NCBI GenBank assembly: GCA_945868935.1
Contig: CAMBNE010000008.1
Location: forward strand, 1 to 12,034
DNA length: 12,034 nucleotides
Direction: 5' to 3'
Origin: an uncultured Clostridia bacterium
Lineage (GTDB): Bacteria > Bacillota > Clostridia > Oscillospirales > Acutalibacteraceae
Part shown: in pieces, positions 1 to 5,170 of the stretch
Numbering within the stretch: position 1 is the first letter of the stretch
Layout of the letters: each line of letters opens with the position of its first letter
The notes under the pieces: model-generated
The model's database searches: none
What the model saw: the letters and a program-made list of their open reading frames with translations, nothing else
What the model was told of the DNA's origin: nothing
Program-made: the position numbers and the translations under genes

Positions 1-1
1 T

Positions 2-1342
2 GCCCTTTGCAAAGGCAGAGGCTTTGTATATCCGGGCTCTGAAATTTACGGCGGTCTTGCCAACACCTGGGATTACGGCCCTCTCGGTATGGCTCTTAAA
101 AACAACATCAAGAACGCCTGGCTTAAAAAGTTCGTTCAGGAAAACAAGTACAACGTAGGTCTTGACTCTGCTATTCTTATGAATCCGCAGACTTGGGTTG
201 CATCAGGTCACCTTGGCGGATTTTCCGACCCTCTTATGGACTGTAAGGAATGTAAAACACGTCACCGTGCAGACAACCTTATTGAGGATTTTGACGGCAC
301 AAATGTTGCTGGCTGGACTAACGAGCAGATGATGGACTACATCAAGGAAAAGGCTATTCCCTGCCCCAACTGCGGCAAGCACAACTTTACCGACATTCGC
401 CAGTTCAACCTTATGTTCAAAACTTTTCAGGGCGTTACCGAGGACAGTAAGAATGAAATTTATCTTCGTCCCGAAACTGCTCAGGGTATTTTCGTAAACT
501 TTGCAAATATTCAGAGAACAAGCCGCAAGAAGATTCCGTTCGGCGTTGCACAGGTCGGTAAGAGCTTCCGTAACGAAATTACTCCCGGTAACTTCATTTT
601 CCGTGTGCGTGAATTTGAGCAGATGGAGCTTGAATTCTTCTGCAAGCCCGGCACTGACCTTGAATGGTTTGAATACTGGAGAGCATTCTGCCGTGACTTC
701 CTTTATTCTCTTAACATCAAAGAAGAAAATCTCCGTCTGCGTGACCATTCACCCGAGGAGCTTTGCTTCTATTCAAAGGCTACTACCGACTTTGAGTACC
801 TCTTCCCGTTCGGCTGGGGCGAGTTGTGGGGCGTTGCCGACAGAACAGATTACGACCTTACTCAGCACATCAATACAAGCGGAAAATCGCTTGAATACTT
901 TGACCAGACAACTAACGAGAAATACATTCCGTATGTTATTGAGCCGTCGCTCGGCGTTGAACGTCTTTTCCTCGCTCTTGTTGTTGAGGCTTACGACGAA
1001 GAGGTTATCGACGAAAAAGACACAAGAGTTGTTATGCATCTCCACCCTGCTCTTGCTCCGTTCAAGGCTGCTGTTCTTCCGCTGTCTAAGAAGCTCAACG
1101 AAAAGGCTGAGGAAGTATATGAGATGCTCACAAAAGACTTTATGGTTGACTACGACGACGCAGGCTCAATCGGCAAGCGTTACAGACGTCAGGACGAAAT
1201 CGGCACACCGTTCTGCATTACATACGACTTTGACTCAATTGAGGACGGTTGTGTAACAGTCCGTGACCGTGACACAATGCAGCAGGAAAGAATTGCAATA
1301 GACAAGCTCAGCGAGTACATTGCAGAAAAGATTAAATTCTGA
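2..1342 (+). CDS. glyS: Glycyl-tRNA synthetase, single-chain class II type (5' end truncated by window)
   Basis: Charges tRNA-Gly with glycine in the cytoplasm, using ATP. The reading frame is open from base 2, and the first visible residues ([18 protein letters not shown], then TWDYGPLG) match the N-terminus of the homodimeric bacterial/eukaryotic-type GlyRS. The ATG at 89 is therefore internal. 446 residues are visible; family members are usually about 460, so only some 10-15 residues lie outside. Counting from the ATG at 89, CKEC and CPNC pairs near residues 52 and 92 form a probable zinc-binding insert. Class II motif 2 follows ([19 protein letters not shown]), then motif 3 ([14 protein letters not shown]). 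The C-terminal part, from about [19 protein letters not shown], is the anticodon-binding domain. The gene is followed by a strong terminator and converges with the MFS gene. It is not the alpha2-beta2 GlyQ/GlyS enzyme. Confidence 0.97.
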   Translation, partial: ALCKGRGFVYPGSEIYGGLANTWDYGPLGMALKNNIKNAWLKKFVQENKYNVGLDSAILMNPQTWVASGHLGGFSDPLMDCKECKTRHRADNLIEDFDGTNVAGWTNEQMMDYIKEKAIPCPNCGKHNFTDIRQFNLMFKTFQGVTEDSKNEIYLRPETAQGIFVNFANIQRTSRKKIPFGVAQVGKSFRNEITPGNFIFRVREFEQMELEFFCKPGTDLEWFEYWRAFCRDFLYSLNIKEENLRLRDHSPEELCFYSKATTDFEYLFPFGWGELWGVADRTDYDLTQHINTSGKSLEYFDQTTNEKYIPYVIEPSLGVERLFLALVVEAYDEEVIDEKDTRVVMHLHPALAPFKAAVLPLSKKLNEKAEEVYEMLTKDFMVDYDDAGSIGKRYRRQDEIGTPFCITYDFDSIEDGCVTVRDRDTMQQERIAIDKLSEYIAEKIKF

Positions 1343-1375
1343 TTAATCAAAGGTATAAAAGTGATATAAATTTTT

Positions 1376-1410
1376 AAAGCTCCCGTTTTGATTCGGGAGC
1401 TTTGTTTTTT
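1376..1410 (+). terminator. Intrinsic terminator of glyS
   Basis: A perfect 10-bp stem (aaagctcccg at 1376-1385 with cgggagcttt at 1394-1403) and an 8-nt loop are followed by gtttttt. It lies 33 nt after the glyS stop and immediately beyond the convergent MFS stop at 1412. The minus-strand side of the stem lacks a clean U-run (it reads TAAAAATTT), so it is mainly a plus-strand terminator. It may also stop MFS transcripts weakly. Confidence 0.9.
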
Positions 1411-1411
1411 G

Positions 1412-2662
1412 TCAATTGTTTTGAGGGAGCATTTTGAAAAGCCCTTTTGTACACAAGGCAACAATCAGTGACGCAACGCCTGCAAATAATACGACGAGGT
1501 ATTCAAAACCGCTGCTGAATTCAAACAAAAATCCGTAAAGTGCACTTCCGACAGGCTGAGCACACATACAAACTGTCATAATCACCGAATAAACCTTTCC
1601 GATTAAATTCTGCGGAGTTTCCGTCTGAACAAATGACATCATCTGAATTGTAAAGATTGTTGAAAACGCCATTATAATCATACAGCAGACGGTTATGACA
1701 ATATAGTTTAATTCTGATAAAGAAAATAGCATTAGTGAAATTCCCATCGGAAACACCGTCAATGCACAGACAGCAAGCAGATTTCCTGCCTTTTGAATGT
1801 TAAGCCTTTTACCGAAAATTCCCGCACAAACTCCACCGGCAAGACCGCCTACGGCAAGCGCACCCTGAGCAAAGCCGCAGAGCTGATTTGCCCATACCGA
1901 ATCAAAGCTGAGCACCTCGGTCACAAGATACGGCAGTCCTACGATAATCATTGACGACATAAAAAGATTTATTGCGCAAACTATCAGCAAGCCTTTGCCG
2001 ATTATCGGCTTTTCTTTGTAGATAAAGCGTATGCTCTCGGAAAAATCCTTCTTTGCTATATTCAGAATACTGCCGTCTGACGACTGCTTTTCAAATGGAA
2101 TTTTAATAAAAATTTCCATAACCGCTGAAATTACAAAGCAGACAATGCAAACAAGAAGTACAGGTTTAAGTCCGTAAACACTGTAGAGTATTCCGCCGAG
2201 AACAGGACCTAAAAGATTTGCCAGAGAGTTGACGGCGTTAATAACGGAATTTGCCGCCATATAGTTTTCTTCACTTACAAGAGCAGGTATGCTTGCCTGT
2301 ACAGACGGCTGATACGCTCCTGAGATTCCGTATAACAGCATAAGTACAATTGTAAGCAGAATCACGATGTTCATTGATTCCATAAGTAAGGAAAACACAA
2401 TTACAATCGCCGCTGTTAAGAAGTCGAGTACCACCATAATATTTCGCTTGTTAACCCTGTCGGCAATAATTCCGCCTACGGGTGAGAGCAGTGTTGTAGG
2501 GATAAATGCACAGGCTGTTACCGTTCCGTAGAGCGCAGACGAGCCTGTTATATTGAGCAGATAAAGCGGCAAAGCAAATCTTATTGCGGCGTTGCCGAAA
2601 AGTGAAATTATCTGACCCACGATAACAAGTCTGAAATCCTTTGAAAAACGTCTTTGTTTCAT
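1412..2662 (-). CDS. MFS transporter, drug/macrolide-efflux type (DHA3/MFS_3-like)
   Basis: A 416-residue inner-membrane protein with about 12 hydrophobic segments, the expected size for a 12-helix major facilitator. The loop after helix 2 carries motif A (GGIIADRVNKRN, residues 63-74). A GPVLGG turn lies at 152-157, and a second-half PQNLIGKVYSV segment around 350-360 corresponds to the R-G-R-V pattern of MFS_3 members. These features fit proton-coupled exporters of the macrolide-efflux/EntS group; the substrate cannot be read from the sequence. The ATG at 2662 lies 1 nt after the CPBP stop, and its SD (GAGG, 7 nt spacing) sits inside the last codons of the CPBP gene, so the two are probably translationally coupled. 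The gene ends next to the glyS terminator. Confidence 0.88.
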   Translation of the reverse strand: MKQRRFSKDFRLVIVGQIISLFGNAAIRFALPLYLLNITGSSALYGTVTACAFIPTTLLSPVGGIIADRVNKRNIMVVLDFLTAAIVIVFSLLMESMNIVILLTIVLMLLYGISGAYQPSVQASIPALVSEENYMAANSVINAVNSLANLLGPVLGGILYSVYGLKPVLLVCIVCFVISAVMEIFIKIPFEKQSSDGSILNIAKKDFSESIRFIYKEKPIIGKGLLIVCAINLFMSSMIIVGLPYLVTEVLSFDSVWANQLCGFAQGALAVGGLAGGVCAGIFGKRLNIQKAGNLLAVCALTVFPMGISLMLFSLSELNYIVITVCCMIIMAFSTIFTIQMMSFVQTETPQNLIGKVYSVIMTVCMCAQPVGSALYGFLFEFSSGFEYLVVLFAGVASLIVALCTKGLFKMLPQNN

Positions 2663-2663
2663 T

Positions 2664-3515
2664 TTACGACCTCATTTCTTTTTTCTCTGAGAGAATATTA
2701 CCAATGTGTTTTTTCTCAAAAAACATTTCTTTATTTAACATAACAACAATTACCGCCGCAATGGTAACAACAATTGTTTCTACACATTTTGTCTGCGGAG
2801 TCATAGCGATTTTCTCCTGCATTGTGTTTACAAACAGGTGAAAAATTATGCAGGCAAGCATACTGCGGTTGTTTTTGACATATACCCACGTTGTCAGAAA
2901 TCCCATAGGAACAACGCTTATCAAAAAATTGAGCATATAGCCTATGCCTAATTCTCTTAATCCATAGTGATATGTTCCCTCAATCCAGAAAAGCGGCAAA
3001 TGCCACAGCGCCCATATACATCCGAATATTATCGATTCGGTAAACCAGGTAAAATACGACGCTACGGAATCCTCGCCGTAGCCTCTCCAGCCAAGCTCTT
3101 CAATAACCGAGGCAAGTAAAATTGTAAGCAGAGCCGATGTTCCGCCGATTGAAAATGAAAAGTCCTCTGTAAAAGCAAACTGGTTTGCCGACTGACCGAA
3201 AAGCAATGAGAGCAGAATTGAGCAAACAACTATAAGTGCAAAGCTTAAAACTGCAATCAGAATATTCAGCGGCTTTATTCTGTAGAATCCGACAAGCTTG
3301 CGATTTAAGTCATTTTTCAGCGCTTTGCTTTTCGATGTTGCAACAGTGACTATTGCAGTAACTGCGGGAGTGAAAAGTCCCAAAAGCATCAGAATCATTG
3401 AAATTCCGTTCTCGTCACTACGACTGCTCAGCACTGCCGCTGAAATCCAGAACAGCCATGTAACTGCAAAGCAAATAATATAAAATCTAATCGGTTTGTA
3501 CTTGTATCCGTTCAT
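2664..3515 (-). CDS. CPBP-family (CAAX/Abi) intramembrane metalloprotease
   Basis: A 283-residue polytopic membrane protein of the CPBP family, which includes eukaryotic Rce1 and bacterial proteins linked to bacteriocin self-immunity. The hallmark residues are visible: EELGWRGY with Glu139-Glu140 and Arg144 (motif 1), WALWHLPLFW with His172 (motif 2), and CIIFHLFVN with His226 and Asn230 (motif 3), all in hydrophobic segments. The frame stays open upstream to 3620. I place the start at 3515 because AAGGAGG sits 8 nt ahead of that ATG, the predicted -10 box at 3544-3549 lies just upstream, and the upstream extension is polar and unlike the family. It is the first gene of a two-gene operon with the MFS transporter. 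The substrate is unknown. A role in peptide maturation, peptide export or immunity is inference from the family and its neighbour. Confidence 0.88.
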   Translation of the reverse strand: MNGYKYKPIRFYIICFAVTWLFWISAAVLSSRSDENGISMILMLLGLFTPAVTAIVTVATSKSKALKNDLNRKLVGFYRIKPLNILIAVLSFALIVVCSILLSLLFGQSANQFAFTEDFSFSIGGTSALLTILLASVIEELGWRGYGEDSVASYFTWFTESIIFGCIWALWHLPLFWIEGTYHYGLRELGIGYMLNFLISVVPMGFLTTWVYVKNNRSMLACIIFHLFVNTMQEKIAMTPQTKCVETIVVTIAAVIVVMLNKEMFFEKKHIGNILSEKKEMRS

Positions 3516-3543
3516 CAATTGAACCTCCTTTTTTGATACCCCG

Positions 3544-3572
3544 ATTATAGAAAAATCAACCTTGCCACACAA
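3544..3572 (-). promoter_or_regulatory. Sigma-A-type promoter of the CPBP-MFS operon
   Basis: Read on the minus strand: TTGTGT (-35, 3572-3567), a 17-nt spacer, then a perfect TATAAT (-10, 3549-3544). It lies 29 nt upstream of the CPBP ATG, followed by a strong SD (AAGGAGG around 3524-3530). The -35 box matches the consensus at only three positions. A 6-bp inverted repeat (agcgga at 3590-3595 with tccgct at 3601-3606) lies 17 nt upstream of the -35 box and could be an operator, but it is short. Confidence 0.7.
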
Positions 3573-3650
3573 GCAATTCGGGTTTACAAAGCGGATATTT
3601 TCCGCTACTTTGCGTTGCATCTGCGGTTGCTGTCGGATTTTTGGCGATAT

Positions 3651-3685
3651 ATAGAAAGAAACCGACTCAAAAACAAGTCGGTTTC
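3651..3685 (-). terminator. Intrinsic terminator of the lysis cassette
   Basis: A perfect 10-bp stem (gaaaccgact at 3658-3667 with agtcggtttc at 3676-3685) with an 8-nt loop lies 31 nt past the amidase stop. On the minus strand it is followed by TTTCTTTCTATAT, counting stem-end U's, a moderate U-run. It separates the cassette from the CPBP operon promoter. Confidence 0.8.
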
Positions 3686-3716
3686 CTGAGAAACTATTAT
3701 TCTTTTACAAAATCAC

Positions 3717-4502
3717 TTATTTTATTTTTTCAGTGTAGTCGAGGGCTATCCAGCCTGCGCCGCTTTTAAGCTTACCCCATTTTGTTGCGCCCTTGCCTGT
3801 TTTTTCTGCGACGATTGTATATGCGCCGCCCTGTGCGATTGCGCCGACAATTGCATAGTCGGTTCCTGCGCCCTTTCGGATATTAACTCCGTCGGAGGGT
3901 GTAATTCTTACGATATAGCTTTTGAAAGCTGATGAAGTGTCTGCACTGCCTGATGAACTGCTTGTGTTTGTTGATGACGCTGTATACTTTACGCCGAAGT
4001 AGGAGCAGAGTCCTTTGCAGATTGCTTCTCCGATATTTGTAATATTATTACGAATCCAGTCCGCACCTGTCTTTGTGTCGTGGAACTCACACTCAACGTA
4101 GACGGTGAGCGCCTTGGGCATGTTGATTTCATAAAGCCCTGTCTGATAGCTTATGCTGTCGGCTGTACCGGGTGAGATTTTTCCAAGCTCATTCAGAATT
4201 GCCTGACAAGCCTTTCTGCCGTTTGAATTAAGGCAGAAAATTCTTGTTCCTCCCGTAACCTGTCCGTTATAGGCATTGGTGTGAATCGGCATATGAATGT
4301 CGGCGTTAAAGCCGTCTGATTCCGCACAGCGATTCTGCATACTGTCGCCCGACTTGCCTACCTTTACTTCAAAGCCGCAGCGTTTGAGTGCGGTTGCCGT
4401 TGCGTTTGCGATTTTATCGCACTGTGCCATCTCGTTTGTATTGCCCGTTGCATAGTAGTTTGCAAACTGGTTTGACGGACTTAAATATATTCTTTTAGCC
4501 AT
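3717..4502 (-). CDS. Endolysin-like N-acetylmuramoyl-L-alanine amidase with C-terminal SH3 domain
   Basis: A predicted cell-wall hydrolase that cleaves the bond between MurNAc and L-alanine in peptidoglycan. It has 261 residues. An Amidase_3-like domain spans about 4-171, a Ser/Thr-rich linker 175-191, and a bacterial SH3 domain about 195-257 (YIVRITPSDGVNIRKGAGT start, KWGKL and GWIAL strands), probably for wall binding. Metal or catalytic candidates are Glu24 (NTNE), His74 (PIHTNA) and Glu137 (YVECEF). The usual first histidine of the DPGHGG motif is missing: the position reads SPSNQ (residues 8-12). There is no signal peptide (N-terminus MAKRIYLSPSN), as for phage endolysins that exit through a holin. 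The ATG overlaps the holin-like gene by 8 nt, with a GGGGAAG-type SD. I cannot tell whether it is a phage remnant or domesticated. Confidence 0.88.
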   Translation of the reverse strand: MAKRIYLSPSNQFANYYATGNTNEMAQCDKIANATATALKRCGFEVKVGKSGDSMQNRCAESDGFNADIHMPIHTNAYNGQVTGGTRIFCLNSNGRKACQAILNELGKISPGTADSISYQTGLYEINMPKALTVYVECEFHDTKTGADWIRNNITNIGEAICKGLCSYFGVKYTASSTNTSSSSGSADTSSAFKSYIVRITPSDGVNIRKGAGTDYAIVGAIAQGGAYTIVAEKTGKGATKWGKLKSGAGWIALDYTEKIK

Positions 4503-4731
4503 TTTTATCTACTTCCCCTTTTTCAATATTCATTACTGCCGCCGCTCCTGCCGACAACGCAGAGATTGCAAGACCGATTAATGCGTTTTTTACTACGTCA
4601 TTGTCGGCAAAATCCACTCCGCTGAAATATAACGTAATATTTGTAAGCACATAGCCGATTGCAGTCTGCAAAAATGTGCGCAGGGCACGGATAAGGCAGT
4701 TTTTTGTAAAACATAAATTTAGTTTTTTCAT
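4495..4731 (-). CDS. Holin-like small membrane protein
   Basis: A 78-residue protein with a basic N-terminus (MKKLNLCFTKN) and two hydrophobic segments, about 17-37 and 49-68, separated by an acidic turn (FSGVDFADNDV). The segment IRALRTFLQTAIGYV resembles r1t-type phage holins. Holins form membrane pores that let the endolysin reach peptidoglycan. The ATG at 4731 is chosen because GAAAGGA lies about 9 nt ahead of it; an in-frame TTG at 4749 would fall inside that SD. It overlaps the amidase start by 8 nt and follows the coiled-coil gene by 40 nt, which is standard holin-endolysin spacing. The family call rests on size, topology and context, so the exact holin class is uncertain. Confidence 0.75.
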   Translation of the reverse strand: MKKLNLCFTKNCLIRALRTFLQTAIGYVLTNITLYFSGVDFADNDVVKNALIGLAISALSAGAAAVMNIEKGEVDKNG

Positions 4732-4752
4732 AATATGATGTCCTTTCAATGT

Positions 4753-4785
4753 GCATTACCGCACACTATTATCATACGGTAATGC
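4753..4785 (-). promoter_or_regulatory. Inverted repeat ahead of the holin-like gene
   Basis: A perfect 9-bp inverted repeat (gcattaccg at 4753-4761, cggtaatgc at 4777-4785) with a 15-nt loop. In the mRNA one arm lies in the last codons of the coiled-coil gene, its stop codon falls in the loop, and the other arm ends about 6 nt before the holin SD. There is no U-run after it, so it is not a normal terminator. It could limit or couple holin translation, or be an operator or processing site. No function is shown. Confidence 0.45.
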
Positions 4786-5029
4786 TCTGATTTTGTTCGT
4801 TTTCAAGGTCTGAAATGCGGTGGTCAGCTGTTTTCAGCTTATTTTCAATCACCGCTTCGTGCTGTTCAATAAGATATACACGCTCAATCAGGTTATTATG
4901 CTTGTCAACCTTTTTCTCGAGCTGTTCAATCCTGTAATTTGACAGCCGTGACGTTGCAAATATGCCTGCAAGTGTTCCGATTAGTGTGCCTGCAAACGAA
5001 AGCAATGCCAGAATAATCTGTTCGCTCAA
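4772..5029 (-). CDS. Small membrane-anchored coiled-coil protein of the lysis cassette
   Basis: An 85-residue protein with one N-terminal membrane helix (about 5-26, glycine-rich: GTLIGTLAG). A long charged helix follows (about 32-80: NYRIEQLEKKVDKHNNLIE and on to HRISDLENEQN) with heptad spacing typical of a coiled coil. The start is TTG at 5029. It is supported by GGAGGTGAT, a near-perfect SD with the core 7 nt upstream, and by the lack of a better start. Small one-helix coiled-coil proteins, such as XhlA of the PBSX phage family, commonly sit next to holin and endolysin, though in XhlA the order of helix and coil is reversed. A role as a holin partner is inference from context; it could be annotated simply as a hypothetical phage-type protein. 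Confidence 0.75.
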   Translation of the reverse strand: MSEQIILALLSFAGTLIGTLAGIFATSRLSNYRIEQLEKKVDKHNNLIERVYLIEQHEAVIENKLKTADHRISDLENEQNQSITV

Positions 5030-5032
5030 TTT

Positions 5033-5041
5033 ATCACCTCC
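5033..5041 (-). promoter_or_regulatory. Strong ribosome binding site deciding a TTG start
   Basis: GGAGGTGAT on the minus strand, almost fully complementary to the 16S rRNA 3' end, with 3 nt between it and the TTG at 5029. It fixes the start of the coiled-coil gene. It lies only 11 nt beyond the U-run of the upstream terminator. Confidence 0.85.
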
Positions 5042-5052
5042 ACTTACAGGGC

Positions 5053-5090
5053 AAAAAAAAGAAAAGTTGCATATTTTTATGCAACTTTTC
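5053..5090 (-). terminator. Very strong intrinsic terminator after uvrA, in the leader of the lysis cassette
   Basis: A perfect 13-bp stem (gaaaagttgcata at 5061-5073 with tatgcaacttttc at 5078-5090) and a 4-nt loop are followed on the minus strand by eight U's (5060-5053). It lies 80 nt after the uvrA stop. Only 23 nt separate the end of the U-run from the next start codon (TTG 5029), so it also acts as a barrier in front of the lysis genes. Confidence 0.92.
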
Positions 5091-5128
5091 GAAAAAAATA
5101 TTTTTTATTTTTAAAAAACTTCTGTTAT

Positions 5129-5148
5129 GAGCGACGAGGGCGTCGCTC
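5129..5148 (-). repeat. GC-rich palindrome between uvrA and its terminator
   Basis: A perfect 8-bp inverted repeat (gagcgacg at 5129-5136, cgtcgctc at 5141-5148) with a 4-nt loop, flanked by GCTACA. It is far richer in GC than the A/T-run DNA around it, which suggests a small dispersed intergenic element. It has no immediate U-run, so it is not a terminator by itself. Copy number elsewhere cannot be judged from one window. Confidence 0.5.
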
Positions 5149-5170
5149 GCTACAGTAAAAACTTATAAAA

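Noticed and set aside
203..748. 181-codon minus-strand open frame inside glyS, plus similar long frames inside uvrA and ftsH
   Set aside because: They lie opposite or out of frame with strongly conserved genes, have no ribosome sites and resemble no protein; they are shadow frames.
3590..3606. Short inverted repeat (agcgga/tccgct) upstream of the CPBP promoter as an operator or terminator
   Set aside because: A 6-bp stem is short, has no U-run, and cannot be separated from chance; mentioned only with the promoter.
3516..3620. N-terminal extension of the CPBP protein to an upstream start at 3620
   Set aside because: The extension is polar, lacks a ribosome site and overlaps the predicted promoter; ATG 3515 has a near-perfect Shine-Dalgarno.
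3658..5090. Complete prophage or toxin-antitoxin system around the lysis genes
   Set aside because: No integrase, repressor, capsid, tail, terminase or antitoxin gene is visible, and no direct repeats resembling att sites were seen by eye.
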